Shown: positions 55,128-63,960, numbered from the stretch's first letter. The stretch: DNA of 64,000 nt from Nocardioides conyzicola (GCF_039543825.1 NZ_BAABKM010000002.1:2202133-2266132), one strand, 5' to 3'. Translations and numbers: made by a program. Notes: a model not told the origin generated them from the sequence alone.

Positions 55128-56396
55128 GTGAGGACTCTCGTCATCGGCACCGGCGGCCGCGAGCACGCGCTCGCCCGCGCACTCGCCCTGGATCCCTCGG
55201 TGACCGAGGTGCACGCCGCCCCCGGCAACCCCGGGATCGCCGCGGTCGCGACGCTGCACGACGTCGACCCGATGTCCGGTCCCGCTGTCGCGGAGCTGGC
55301 CGTCGAGATCGGCGCGGACCTGGTCGTCGTCGGCCCCGAGGCGCCCCTGGTCGCGGGGGTGGCGGACGCCGTGCGGGACCGCGGCATCGCGGTCTTCGGG
55401 CCCTCGCAGGCAGCGGCACAGCTGGAGGGGTCGAAGGCGTTCTCCAAGGACGTCATGGAGGTCGCCGGCGTACCGACCGCGGGCTCGCGCACCTGCACCG
55501 AGCCGGCCGAGGTGGAGGCCGCGCTCGACGCGTTCGGGGCGCCGTACGTCGTCAAGGACGACGCGCTGGCCGCGGGCAAGGGCGTCGTCGTCACCCGTGA
55601 CCGCGCGGAGGCGCTCGCGCACGCGGCGGCCTGCGAGCGGGTGGTGATCGAGGAGTTCCTCGACGGGCCCGAGGTGTCGGTCTTCGCGGTCTGCGACGGC
55701 ACCACGGCGTACGCCCTGCAGCCCGCCCAGGACTTCAAGCGGATCTTCGACGGCGGCCGCGGGCCCAACACGGGCGGCATGGGGTCGTACACGCCGCTGA
55801 CCTGGGCCCGGCCCGACCTCGCCGACGTGGTGCTCGAGTCGGTCGTGCGGCCGACGCTCGGGGAGATGGCCCGTCGCGGGACGCCCTTCGTCGGGTGCCT
55901 GTACGTCGGCCTCGCGCTGACCGAGTCCGGGCCGCGCGTCATCGAGTTCAACGTGCGCTTCGGCGATCCCGACATCCAGCCCGTCCTCGCGGTGCTCGAG
56001 TCCCCGCTGGGTGAGCTGCTCATGGCGGCCGCCGCCGGACGCCTCGACTCCGTGCCGGCGCCGGTCTTCCGCGACGGCGCCGCGGTGACGGTCGTGCTGG
56101 CCTCGGCCGGCTACCCCGAGTCCTCGTCCACGGGCGACGTCATCACCGGTGTCGACCTCGCCGCCGCCTGGGACGGGGTCGACGTCATCCATGCCGGCAC
56201 GGCGCTCTCCGGCGACGACCTGGTCACCGCCGGCGGCCGCGTCCTCGCCGTACGCGCCGTCGGCACCGACGTCGCCGATGCTCGCGCGACGGCGTACGCC
56301 GCCGCCGACCTGATCTCCTTCCCCGGCAGGCAGCGCCGCACCGACATCGCCGCCGAGCCGCTCGGTGTCGTCGAGGGTGCCTCGTTGCGGCTGTAA
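55128..56396 (+). CDS. purD: Phosphoribosylamine-glycine ligase
   Basis: 422 aa ATP-grasp enzyme of purine synthesis (PRA + glycine to GAR). N-terminal GTGGREHALARALA, the ATP-grasp lid YVVKDDALAAGKGVVVT, active-site HRAQDFKRIFDG-equivalent (QPAQDFKRIFDGGRGPNTGGMGSYTP) and EFNVRFGDPDIQPVL. GTG at 55128 begins the Rossmann strand; the alternative ATG at 55119 overlaps the -10. The stop codon lies inside the first GTAAC-N5-GTTAC element. Confidence 0.96.
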   Translation: MRTLVIGTGGREHALARALALDPSVTEVHAAPGNPGIAAVATLHDVDPMSGPAVAELAVEIGADLVVVGPEAPLVAGVADAVRDRGIAVFGPSQAAAQLEGSKAFSKDVMEVAGVPTAGSRTCTEPAEVEAALDAFGAPYVVKDDALAAGKGVVVTRDRAEALAHAAACERVVIEEFLDGPEVSVFAVCDGTTAYALQPAQDFKRIFDGGRGPNTGGMGSYTPLTWARPDLADVVLESVVRPTLGEMARRGTPFVGCLYVGLALTESGPRVIEFNVRFGDPDIQPVLAVLESPLGELLMAAAAGRLDSVPAPVFRDGAAVTVVLASAGYPESSSTGDVITGVDLAAAWDGVDVIHAGTALSGDDLVTAGGRVLAVRAVGTDVADARATAYAAADLISFPGRQRRTDIAAEPLGVVEGASLRL

Positions 56397-56462
56397 CGCC
56401 GGGTTACTGACTCTTCCCACCCTGCTGCAACCCCCCTGGTACAGCCAGTAACAGGGCGTTAC
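56393..56462. promoter_or_regulatory. Two GTAAC-N5-GTTAC operator-like elements before purB
   Basis: GTAACGCCGGGTTAC (56393-56407) and GTAACAGGGCGTTAC (56448-56462), centres 55 bases apart. As 18-base arms (56392-56409, 56446-56463) the two are also inverted repeats of each other with two mismatches. The first overlaps the purD stop. Candidate binding sites for a repressor controlling purB. Confidence 0.55.
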
Positions 56463-56495
56463 AAGCGCCGTGGCGGCCGTGGGAGGATGAGGCAC

Positions 56496-57914
56496 GTGAC
56501 CGTGCCGAACATCCTCGCGACCCGCTACGCCTCCGCCGAGCTGGCCCAGATCTGGTCCCCCGAGCACAAGATCGTGCTGGAGCGGCAGCTGTGGATCGCG
56601 GTGCTCGAGGCGCAGCGCGACCTCGGCATCGACGTGCCGGACGGCGTGATCGAGGCCTACCGCGACGTCACGGACAAGGTCGACCTCGAGTCGATCGCGA
56701 CCCGCGAGCGGGTCACCCGCCACGACGTGAAGGCGCGGATCGAGGAGTTCTCGGCGCTGGCCGGGCACGAGCACATCCACAAGGGCATGACCTCGCGTGA
56801 CCTGACCGAGAACGTCGAGCAGCTCCAGGTCAAGCAGTCCCTGGCGCTGGTCCGGGACCGGGCCGTGGCGGCGCTGGCGCGGCTCGGCCGGCTCGCCGCC
56901 GAGCACGAGGCCACCGTGATGGCGGGCCGCTCGCACAACGTGGCCGCGCAGGCGACCACCCTGGGCAAGCGATTCGCGACCATCGCCGACGAGATGCTGA
57001 TCGCCGTCGAGCGCATCGAGGGCCTCCTCGACCGCTACCCGCTGCGCGGCATCAAGGGCCCGATGGGCACCGCCCAGGACATGCTCGACCTCCTCGACGG
57101 CGACGAGGCCAAGCTGCAGCAGCTCGAGGAGCGGGTCGCGCACCACCTCGGCTTCGACCGGGTCCTGACCAGCGTCGGCCAGGTCTATCCCCGCTCGCTC
57201 GACTTCGACGTCGTGTCCTCGCTGGTCCAGCTGGTCGCCGCCCCGTCCAACCTGGCGACCACGATCCGGCTGATGGCCGGCAACGAGCTGGTGACGGAGG
57301 GCTTCAAGGAGGGCCAGGTCGGCTCGTCCGCGATGCCGCACAAGATGAACAGCCGCTCCGCCGAGCGGGTCAACGGCCTGTCCGTCGTGCTGCGCGGCCA
57401 CCTGTCGATGATCGGCGAGCTCGCCGGAGACCAGTGGAACGAGGGCGACGTCTCCGACTCGGTCGTACGCCGCGTCGCCCTGCCGGACGCGTTCTTCGCC
57501 GCCGACGGCCTCTTCGAGACCTTCCTGACGGTGCTCGACGAGTTCGGCGCCTTCCCGGCCGTGATCCAGCGCGAGCTGGACCGCTACCTGCCGTTCCTCT
57601 CCACCACGAAGGTGCTGATGGCCGCCGTGCGCAACGGCGTCGGGCGCGAGGCCGCGCACGAGGCGATCAAGGAGGCGGCGGTCGGCACCGCGCTCGACAT
57701 GCGCCAGGGCCAGGCCGACAACGACGTCTTCGCCCGCCTCGCCGCCGACCCGCGCCTCGGCCTGACGGAGGCCCAGCTCGCGAGCCTGGTCGCCGAGCCG
57801 ATCACGTTCACCGGTGCCGCGGTCGCCCAGGTCGAGGCGGTCGTACGCCGGGTCGCCGAGGTCACCGCCCGCCATCCCGAGGCCGCGGCGTACTCACCTG
57901 GCGGCATCCTCTAG
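56496..57914 (+). CDS. purB: Adenylosuccinate lyase
   Basis: 472 aa fumarase/aspartase-superfamily enzyme acting on SAICAR and adenylosuccinate. Signature GSSAMPHKMNSRSAE (about 279-293), catalytic His regions HEHIHKGMTSRDLTEN and GRSHNVAAQATTLGKRF. GTG at 56496 lies nine bases after GGGAGG; the ATG at 56487 follows that sequence directly and is a poor start. The 3' end overlaps the convergent MFS gene by 21 bases. Confidence 0.95.
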   Translation: MTVPNILATRYASAELAQIWSPEHKIVLERQLWIAVLEAQRDLGIDVPDGVIEAYRDVTDKVDLESIATRERVTRHDVKARIEEFSALAGHEHIHKGMTSRDLTENVEQLQVKQSLALVRDRAVAALARLGRLAAEHEATVMAGRSHNVAAQATTLGKRFATIADEMLIAVERIEGLLDRYPLRGIKGPMGTAQDMLDLLDGDEAKLQQLEERVAHHLGFDRVLTSVGQVYPRSLDFDVVSSLVQLVAAPSNLATTIRLMAGNELVTEGFKEGQVGSSAMPHKMNSRSAERVNGLSVVLRGHLSMIGELAGDQWNEGDVSDSVVRRVALPDAFFAADGLFETFLTVLDEFGAFPAVIQRELDRYLPFLSTTKVLMAAVRNGVGREAAHEAIKEAAVGTALDMRQGQADNDVFARLAADPRLGLTEAQLASLVAEPITFTGAAVAQVEAVVRRVAEVTARHPEAAAYSPGGIL

Positions 57915-59501
57915 CGACTGCAGGGTCCTGGCCTGGCGCAGCGCCTGGATCGCCATCAGCAGTGCCAGGCTGACCAGGGCGGCACCGGTCAGCAGCGCGG
58001 CCCGCATGGCGGCGTCGGGGGAGGAGTCCGCCACGACGACCTGGTAGACGGTCACCAGCACGGCGGCGCCGATGGAGGCGCCGATCCGCTGTCCCGTCTG
58101 GAGGGCTCCTCCTGCCGCGCCGCCCATCCGCGGCGGCACGTCGGCCAGCGTGAGTGTCATGTTGGGCGAGACGACCGCGCCCGCGCCGAGGCCGGCGACC
58201 AGGAGCGTCGGCGCCAGCCACGGCCAGAGCGGGTCGTGGCCCGGGGCCAGCACCGCGACCAGCACGACGCCGGTGATCATCGTCGCCAGCGCAGCCACGG
58301 TGAGCCGCCGGCCGAGGTCCGCGACCACCCGGCCCGCGAGCGGGGCGCTGACCGCCGAGCCGGCGGCGAACGGCATCAGCATCAGTCCCGCCTGCAGCGG
58401 TGACAGCCCCATGCCCTCCTGGAGGTAGAGGGACGTCACCAGCAGCACCCCGGTGAAGCCGGTGAAGTAGAGGGCGCCGACCGCCAGCCCGTTGACGTAG
58501 CCGGGCAGGCTGCGCAGCAGCGCCAGGTCGAGCAGCGGCGGGTGGCCGTGCCGCGCCGTACGCCGCTCCCACGCCACGAAGCCCCAGCCGAAGACCGGCA
58601 CCCCGACCAGGAGCAGCAGCGGCAGCCGGTGCCCGCCCTCGAGCCGGACGACCGGGTAGAGCAGGCACAGCACGGTGGCGCCGAGCAGCAGGGCACCGGG
58701 CACGTCGATCCGGTTGTCGGTCTTCTCCGTGCTCGGTGGGCGGCGCGGGACCATCGCCATCACGGCGACCATCGCGGCCAGCCCGATCGGCACGTTGACC
58801 AGGAAGAGCCAGCGCCAGCCGTCGTCCTCGCCCGCGAGCGCGATGATCAGGCCGCCCAGCACCGGCCCGATGGCCGACGAGACCGACACGGTCAGCCCGA
58901 AGATCCCGAACGCCCGGCCGCGCTCGCGACCGCGGAAGAGCTGTTGGATCAGCCCGGAGTTCTGCGGCGTCAGGAGCCCGGCGCTGGCGCCCTGGAGGAG
59001 TCGGGCCAGGATGACGAGGGCGGCGTTCGGTGCGAGGCCGACCGCGGCGCTGGCGACGATGAAGCAGGTCAGCCCGATGAGCATCAGCCGGCGCCGGCCG
59101 TAGGCGTCGCCGAGCCGGCCACCGGCGACCAGCGTCAGCCCGAAGGCCAGCGCGTAGCCCGAGACGACCCACTGGATGGTGCCCGCCGACGTGTGCAGCC
59201 CCGCGCGCATCGACGGGATCGCGACGTTGACGATCGAGACGTCGAGCAGGGCCATGAAGCCGATGACCAACGAGACACCGAGGATCCGCCACCGCCGCGG
59301 ATCGGGGGTGTACGGATCAGGCGCGGGCGTGACCGCCCCAGTTGGCGAGCTTGGTGGCGACGGCGTGCAGGTCGGCGCGGCGTACGGCGTCGTCGACGGC
59401 CGGCAGGATGTCGTCCCACTCCACGGCGTACGACCCCTTGATCTGGGCGAAGCCCTCGGGGCGGGCGAAGAACCAGACGTGGAAGTGGGCCGAGCCGTCA
59501 C
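57894..59501 (-). CDS. MFS transporter, DHA2 family (start unresolved)
   Basis: Up to 535 aa; conserved part begins at about residue 67 (DPRRWRILGVSLVIGFMALLDVSIVNVAIPSM) and has 14 helices. Motifs: LDVSIVNVA in helix 1, GRLGDAYGRRRLMLIGL and GPVLGGLIIALAGEDDGWRWLFLVNVP. No ATG, GTG or TTG exists in frame between the end of the HIT gene and helix 1. The first canonical start is GTG at 59501, inside the HIT gene; the 55 or so residues it adds look like off-frame Ser/Thr/Pro. TTG at 59270 would cut helix 1. Either a long overlap, a nonstandard start or a sequence error. Probable efflux pump. Confidence 0.8.
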   Translation of the reverse strand: MTARPTSTSGSSPAPRASPRSRGRTPWSGTTSCRPSTTPYAAPTCTPSPPSSPTGAVTPAPDPYTPDPRRWRILGVSLVIGFMALLDVSIVNVAIPSMRAGLHTSAGTIQWVVSGYALAFGLTLVAGGRLGDAYGRRRLMLIGLTCFIVASAAVGLAPNAALVILARLLQGASAGLLTPQNSGLIQQLFRGRERGRAFGIFGLTVSVSSAIGPVLGGLIIALAGEDDGWRWLFLVNVPIGLAAMVAVMAMVPRRPPSTEKTDNRIDVPGALLLGATVLCLLYPVVRLEGGHRLPLLLLVGVPVFGWGFVAWERRTARHGHPPLLDLALLRSLPGYVNGLAVGALYFTGFTGVLLVTSLYLQEGMGLSPLQAGLMLMPFAAGSAVSAPLAGRVVADLGRRLTVAALATMITGVVLVAVLAPGHDPLWPWLAPTLLVAGLGAGAVVSPNMTLTLADVPPRMGGAAGGALQTGQRIGASIGAAVLVTVYQVVVADSSPDAAMRAALLTGAALVSLALLMAIQALRQARTLQSLEDAAR

Positions 59502-59931
59502 CCCAACGGTTGACGTGCACGCGGCCGATCCCGGGCAGGCTCTCGATGATCCGCACCAGGCGGTTGGAGATCCGGCCGAACTCGGAGGCCAGGTCGTCGT
59601 CGATCTGGCCGGCGTCCTCGTGGTCCCGTGTCCACAGGGTCATCACCAGCGGCAGACCGGTCGGTGCCGACGGCGCGAAGAGGACCCAGCGCTCGTCCTC
59701 CCACACGATCCGCTCGGGGTCGAAGCCGGCGCACGCGTCGCACGGCGCGCCGCCCTCGTCGCCCTGACGCGGGTCCTCGGTGCCCGGCGCGGCCAGGGCC
59801 TTCGGTGCGATGGCACCGTCGACGACCTCCCAGGGAAAGATCTCCCACTCGGTCATCGAGGGGGCGGGCAGACGCTGGTCTCCGGCAGCGGCGACGACGC
59901 GGGCGTGGATCTCGGCTGCAGACTCCGGCAT
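59317..59931 (-). CDS. HIT-like family protein
   Basis: 204 aa. C-terminal part has RVHVNRWGDGSAHFHVWFFARPEG, an H-x-H-x-x-F arrangement like the HIT nucleotide-binding triad, and VMTLWTRDHEDAGQIDDDLASEF earlier. The middle has one CDAC pair (PCDACAGFDPERIVWEDERWVLFAPSAPTGLPL). Likely nucleotide hydrolase or transferase; diverges from classical HIT in that the third His is Trp-shifted (HVWF). ATG preceded by GGAGTCTGC. Upstream of, and overlapping, the MFS gene. Confidence 0.7.
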   Translation of the reverse strand: MPESAAEIHARVVAAAGDQRLPAPSMTEWEIFPWEVVDGAIAPKALAAPGTEDPRQGDEGGAPCDACAGFDPERIVWEDERWVLFAPSAPTGLPLVMTLWTRDHEDAGQIDDDLASEFGRISNRLVRIIESLPGIGRVHVNRWGDGSAHFHVWFFARPEGFAQIKGSYAVEWDDILPAVDDAVRRADLHAVATKLANWGGHARA

Positions 59932-59989
59932 GGCGACACTGTGCCAGCCCGACTTGCGCCGCTCGCCAGCACCCCCGGACCATCAGCAC

Positions 59990-60544
59990 ATGCCCAGTCC
60001 CGTCACCGTCTCGATCACCCGGACCGTCAACGCCGGCCACCACGACGAGATGGTCGCGTGGATCCGGGCGGGCTCCGCGCTCGCCGCACGCTTCGAGGGG
60101 TTCCTCGGCTCGGGCTGGGTGCGCCCCTCGACCGAGTCCGAGGAGTGGCACATGCTCTACCGCTTCGCGGACGACTCCTCGCTCGCGGCCTGGGAGGCCT
60201 CGCCGCAGCGCGAGTGGTGGCTCGGCGCCGCCCAGGGCCTGGTGGGCGAGTCCAGCATCGAGCGCCGGACCGGCATCGAGGGCTGGTTCGACCCGCCGGC
60301 GACGTACGACGTCGAGGACCTGCGCCCGCCGGCGCCCGCGCCGCCGCGGTGGAAGCAGGCGACGGTGATCTTCCTGGTCTTCTACCCCCTCAGCGTCCTC
60401 GCCAACTGGGTCGCCGGGCACCTCGTCGCCGACTGGCCGCTGCCGCTGCGCGTGCTCGCCGTCGTCCTCGTGATGACGCCGGTGATGACCTACCTCGCGC
60501 TGCCGTGGGTGACCAAGCGCATGGAGTGGTGGCTGCGCCGCTGA
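59990..60544 (+). CDS. ABM-domain membrane protein
   Basis: 184 aa. N-terminal ferredoxin-like antibiotic-biosynthesis-monooxygenase fold (about 1-100): VSITRTVNAGHHDEMVAWIRAGSALAARFEGFLGSGW, EEWHMLYRFADDSSLAAWEASPQREWWL. Two C-terminal helices (about 121-139 and 150-172) anchor it. Family members of the TIGR-type ABM membrane group have no assigned reaction. ATG at 59990 begins the domain. Stands alone between a divergent HIT gene and the small secreted protein. Confidence 0.8.
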   Translation: MPSPVTVSITRTVNAGHHDEMVAWIRAGSALAARFEGFLGSGWVRPSTESEEWHMLYRFADDSSLAAWEASPQREWWLGAAQGLVGESSIERRTGIEGWFDPPATYDVEDLRPPAPAPPRWKQATVIFLVFYPLSVLANWVAGHLVADWPLPLRVLAVVLVMTPVMTYLALPWVTKRMEWWLRR

Positions 60545-60621
60545 CGGGTCTCTCGACGTCGACGTTTCTCGGTGCCCGGCCCGGGCAGGGGACCTGCATG
60601 GAATCCATCTCGGGAGACACC

Positions 60622-61125
60622 ATGACCCTGTCCACACCCACCCTGCGCCTGCGCACCGGCTCCGTGCTGGCTGCCCTGCTGCTCGCGGTCGTCGGCACGC
60701 TCGGACTAGCCGGTACGGCGACCGCCGTGACGCACGCGAGCGCCGCGTCGCAGTTCTCCGCAGCCGGCATCGGCTGGACCTCGTCCGGCGGCTGCAGCGA
60801 TCCCGGCAACTCGACCTGCACGTCGTTCGAGGGGATCCGTCAGGCGACCATCGACGGCGCGATCACGCTCAAGAACGCCAGCGGCTGCGGCCTCACCATC
60901 ACCGGCGGCACCGAGACCGGCCACGCGGGCGGCACCTACAGCCACGGCACCGGCTACAAGCTCGACTTCTCGCGAACCACCTGCCTGACCAGCTGGGTGC
61001 ACAACACGTACACGTACTCCGGCACCCGCAGCGACGGCACTCCGCTCTACACGGCCGCCTCCGGCAACGTCTACGCCGACGAGGGCAACCACTGGGACGT
61101 CCTCTACTACAGCTGCGGCTGCTAA
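60622..61125 (+). CDS. Small secreted protein with peptidase M15-like zinc motif
   Basis: 167 aa. Signal peptide through about residue 36 (GTLGLAGTATA). The mature domain has GGTYSHGTGYKLDFS, matching the S-x-H-x-x-G-x-x-x-D zinc motif of LAS/M15 D-alanyl-D-alanine or L-Ala-D-Glu peptidases, and EGNHWDVLYY in place of the M15 E-x-W-H-x-E segment. Six cysteines (GGCSD, STCTS, SGCGL, TTCLT, YYSCGC) point to extracellular disulfides. ATG at 60622 has CGGGAG upstream; ATG at 60598 adds eight residues. A cell-wall peptidase role is likely; the length is short for the family. Confidence 0.75.
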   Translation: MTLSTPTLRLRTGSVLAALLLAVVGTLGLAGTATAVTHASAASQFSAAGIGWTSSGGCSDPGNSTCTSFEGIRQATIDGAITLKNASGCGLTITGGTETGHAGGTYSHGTGYKLDFSRTTCLTSWVHNTYTYSGTRSDGTPLYTAASGNVYADEGNHWDVLYYSCGC

Positions 61126-61145
61126 ATCGTACCGACGCGCTCGAC

Positions 61146-61151
61146 TATGCT
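61146..61151 (+). promoter_or_regulatory. -10 box for leaderless beta-propeller gene
   Basis: TATGCT six bases before the ATG at 61158; no Shine-Dalgarno sequence. Confidence 0.5.
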
Positions 61152-61157
61152 GGCCGC

Positions 61158-62057
61158 ATGTCCGTCGACACGCTGCCGCCGCTCCCGTCGTACGACGACG
61201 TCGAAATCGTCGTCCCTGCGCCGGGTGTCGGCCCGGGCAACTGGGCGGGCGCGGCCAGCGCGGTGCTCGTCGACGGGACCTTCTGGCTGACCTACCGGGT
61301 GCGCCGGCCCCTCTCGGAGGGGCGCGGCGTCTCGGTGGTCGTCGCCCGCTCGGCCGACGGCGTGACCTTCGAGGAGGTCGCGGTCGTCAACCGGGAGGCC
61401 TTCGGCTGCGAGTCCTTCGAGCGGCCGGTCCTGGTGCCGGTGCCCGGGGTCGGCTGGCGTCTCTACCTCTCGTGCGCCACCCCCGGCTCCAAGCACTGGT
61501 GGGTCGACAGCCTCACCGCCGCGACGCCGGAGGAGCTGCCGACCGGCGAGCGCCGCGTCGTGCTGCCCGGTGACGACGACATGGCCGTCAAGGACCCGGT
61601 CGTCGAGCACCCGGCCGCGGGCGGCCCCGGCGGCTGGCGGATGTGGCTGTGCTGCCACCCGCTCACCGACGCGGGCCACGAGGACCGGATGACCACGCGG
61701 CTGCTCACCAGCCCCGACGGGCTCGACTGGACCGACCGCGGCGAGGTGCTGGCCGGCCGCCCCGGTCAGTGGGACGAGCGTGGCGCCCGGGTGACGACCG
61801 TGCTCAGCGCCGAGCCCCTCACCGTCCTCTACGACGGCCGCCGCGACGCGGCGTCCAACTGGTTCGAGACGACCGGCGTCGCGCGCTGGGACGGCGAGCG
61901 GCTGGTCGCCGACGACACCGACCCCATCGCGTCGCCGTACTCCGACGGCGCCTGGCGCTACGCCTCCGCCGTACCGCTCCCCGACGGCCGCACCCGCTTC
62001 TACGTCGAGGCCGCCCGTCCCGACGGCGCGCACGACCTGGTGACGCTGGTCCGCTGA
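61158..62057 (+). CDS. Glycoside-hydrolase-like five-bladed beta-propeller protein
   Basis: 299 aa, no signal peptide. Repeated blades: AASAVLVDGTFWLTYRVRRPLSEGRGVSVVVARSADGVTFEEVA, FERPVLVPVPGVGWRLYLSCATPGSKHWWVDSL, VKDPVVEHPAAGGPGGWRMWLCC, RLLTSPDGLDWTDRGEVLAG and YASAVPLPDGRTRFYVEAARP. The pattern is that of GH43/GH32/GH130-like proteins, with Asp and Glu candidates (AVKDPVV, YVEAAR). Cytosolic; may act on an internal saccharide or be noncatalytic. Its stop directly abuts the convergent sulfotransferase end. Confidence 0.7.
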   Translation: MSVDTLPPLPSYDDVEIVVPAPGVGPGNWAGAASAVLVDGTFWLTYRVRRPLSEGRGVSVVVARSADGVTFEEVAVVNREAFGCESFERPVLVPVPGVGWRLYLSCATPGSKHWWVDSLTAATPEELPTGERRVVLPGDDDMAVKDPVVEHPAAGGPGGWRMWLCCHPLTDAGHEDRMTTRLLTSPDGLDWTDRGEVLAGRPGQWDERGARVTTVLSAEPLTVLYDGRRDAASNWFETTGVARWDGERLVADDTDPIASPYSDGAWRYASAVPLPDGRTRFYVEAARPDGAHDLVTLVR

Positions 62058-63017
62058 CTAGGCCCGGCGGCGCTCCTCGAACGAGCCCTTCGGCTCGGGG
62101 GAGAGCCAGTCGGAGAAGTCCTGGCCGCTGAGCTCGGACAGCAGGGCGACGTCCTCGGCGAAGACGGAGACGAGGCGTTCGCGCTGCTCAGGCGTGAGCC
62201 GGGGGCGCGGGCCGTCGCCGGTCTGCAGGCGCGCCACCAGCGGCGCGCTGGCGCGGCGCCAGACCTCCGGTGCGGCGAACTGACCCAGGCGGGCGCCGGC
62301 GCGGATCACCGGTCCGATGACGGTCGGCCGCCACCCAGGCGGGACATAGCTGCGGGAGTTGTCCCGCGGGATGGTGGCGACCGTGCCCGGGGTGATGCCG
62401 AGGAACCGGCAGGCCCGGTCGACCGCGGCGGGAGGGTCGTCGACGATGTCGCGGTAGCGCAGCACCAGGATCCGCTCGGGGTCGACGTGCTGGTGGAGAT
62501 GGGCGAGCTGCTCGCCGTACATCCCGAGCTCGCGGTAGCGCCAGAACGGCGCCCACCCGGCCCGCACCCGCGCGTCCTGGCGGCCGAACGCGGTCTCGAA
62601 GTCGGCCACCGGCTCGAGCCCGTCGCACCACAGGTGCATCCAGTTGGAGTACGCGCGGTCGACCGGGTCGCGGACCAGGGCGATCAGCTTGACGTCCGGG
62701 AGCGACTCACCGATCCGGCGGTGCGCGCCCCGGCTCCACAGGTAGAAGGGCGTGCTCTCGCCGCGGACGGCGTCGGGTGGCGCCGAGGCGAAGAGGTCGG
62801 TGTACTCGTCGTACCGCCAGATCCACTCCTGCTGCGAGTGCGCGTCGCCGGGCCCGCGCCAGGCCGGGGGCGGTGCGCCGTCGCAGAGCCAGTACTTCGG
62901 CTCCTTCGGCCGGGTCACGAAGACCTCGGGATGCTGCGAGAGCGCGGCGTGCAGCGCGGTGGTGCCGGCCTTGGGTGCGCCCACGATCAGGAAGTCGGGC
63001 TGCGGAGGTCGGATCAC
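62058..63017 (-). CDS. Sulfotransferase domain protein
   Basis: 319 aa. PAPS 5'-phosphosulfate loop PDFLIVGAPKAGTTALHAAL (about 5-24) and 3'-phosphate motif LIALVRDPVDRAYSNWMHLW. Matches the Sulfotransfer_1 / heparan N-deacetylase-type bacterial group, distinct from the Sulfotransfer_3 protein at 14461. GTG at 63017 is chosen because TACTTT (63030-63025 on the minus strand) ends seven bases upstream; the longer frame to 63047 spans that promoter. Acceptor unknown. Confidence 0.85.
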   Translation of the reverse strand: MIRPPQPDFLIVGAPKAGTTALHAALSQHPEVFVTRPKEPKYWLCDGAPPPAWRGPGDAHSQQEWIWRYDEYTDLFASAPPDAVRGESTPFYLWSRGAHRRIGESLPDVKLIALVRDPVDRAYSNWMHLWCDGLEPVADFETAFGRQDARVRAGWAPFWRYRELGMYGEQLAHLHQHVDPERILVLRYRDIVDDPPAAVDRACRFLGITPGTVATIPRDNSRSYVPPGWRPTVIGPVIRAGARLGQFAAPEVWRRASAPLVARLQTGDGPRPRLTPEQRERLVSVFAEDVALLSELSGQDFSDWLSPEPKGSFEERRRA

Positions 63018-63024
63018 GCATACA

Positions 63025-63069
63025 AAAGTAACCCAGTACGAAAACACTGAACAGGGCCTCTCCTAGAGT
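63025..63069. promoter_or_regulatory. Divergent leaderless promoters of sulfotransferase and purC
   Basis: TACTTT on the minus strand (63030-63025) lies seven bases before the sulfotransferase GTG. TAGAGT on the plus strand (63064-63069) lies six bases before the purC GTG. Confidence 0.5.
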
Positions 63070-63075
63070 GAGCGC

Positions 63076-63960
63076 GTGGCCGACCTCAACATCCCGAGCG
63101 CGCCGGTGATCGACGGTGCCCGGCACCTCCACTCCGGCAAGGTGCGCGACCTGTACGAGCTCCCGGGCGGCGACCTGCTGATGGTCGCCAGCGACCGGAT
63201 CTCGATCTTCGACTTCGTGCTCGACACGACGATCCCGGACAAGGGCGAGATCCTCACCCGGATGTCGCTGTGGTGGTTCGGGCAGCTCGCCGACCTGGTG
63301 CCGAACCACGTGATCAGCACGGACGTCCCGGACGTCGTACGCGGTCGGGCGGTCGTGTGCGAGCGGCTCGCGATGTACCCCGTCGAGTGCGTCGCCCGCG
63401 GCTACCTCACGGGTTCCGGCCTGATCGACTACCGCGCCTCCGGCGAGGTGTGCGGGGTGTCGCTGCCGGCCGGGCTCGAGGACGGCAGCCGGCTGCCCGC
63501 GCCGATCTTCACGCCGGCCACCAAGGCCGACCTGGGCGACCACGACGAGAACGTGTCGTACGACGCGGTCGCGGCCACCATCGGCGCCGACCGCGCCGCC
63601 GAGCTGCGCGACCTGACGCTCGCCGTCTACGCCCGCGCGGAGGGCATCGCCCGCGAGCGCGGGATCATCCTGGCCGACACCAAGCTCGAGTTCGGGGCCC
63701 GCCCCGACGGGACCACCGTGCTCGGCGACGAGGTGCTCACGCCCGACTCCTCCCGCTTCTGGCCGGCGGCCGAGTGGTCGCCCGGCCGCACGCAGGCGTC
63801 GTACGACAAGCAGATCGTGCGCAACTGGGCGCTGTCGCCCGAGTCCGGCTGGGACCGTGCGTCGGGCGAGGCGCCGCCACCGCTGCCGCCGGAGGTCGTG
63901 GAGCGCACCCGCAGCCGGTACGTCGAGGCCTACGAGCTCCTGACCGGGGAGACGTTCTGA
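63076..63960 (+). CDS. purC: Phosphoribosylaminoimidazole-succinocarboxamide synthase
   Basis: 294 aa, SAICAR synthetase of purine synthesis (CAIR + Asp + ATP). HSGKVRDLYELPGGDLLMVASDRISIFDF at the N terminus, RLAMYPVECVARGYLTGSGLIDY, the signature ILADTKLEFG and ASYDKQIVRNW. Bacterial length slightly long, as in actinobacteria. GTG start in leaderless context. Fourth pur gene of the window after purA, purD and purB, but separated from them by unrelated genes. Confidence 0.96.
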   Translation: MADLNIPSAPVIDGARHLHSGKVRDLYELPGGDLLMVASDRISIFDFVLDTTIPDKGEILTRMSLWWFGQLADLVPNHVISTDVPDVVRGRAVVCERLAMYPVECVARGYLTGSGLIDYRASGEVCGVSLPAGLEDGSRLPAPIFTPATKADLGDHDENVSYDAVAATIGADRAAELRDLTLAVYARAEGIARERGIILADTKLEFGARPDGTTVLGDEVLTPDSSRFWPAAEWSPGRTQASYDKQIVRNWALSPESGWDRASGEAPPPLPPEVVERTRSRYVEAYELLTGETF

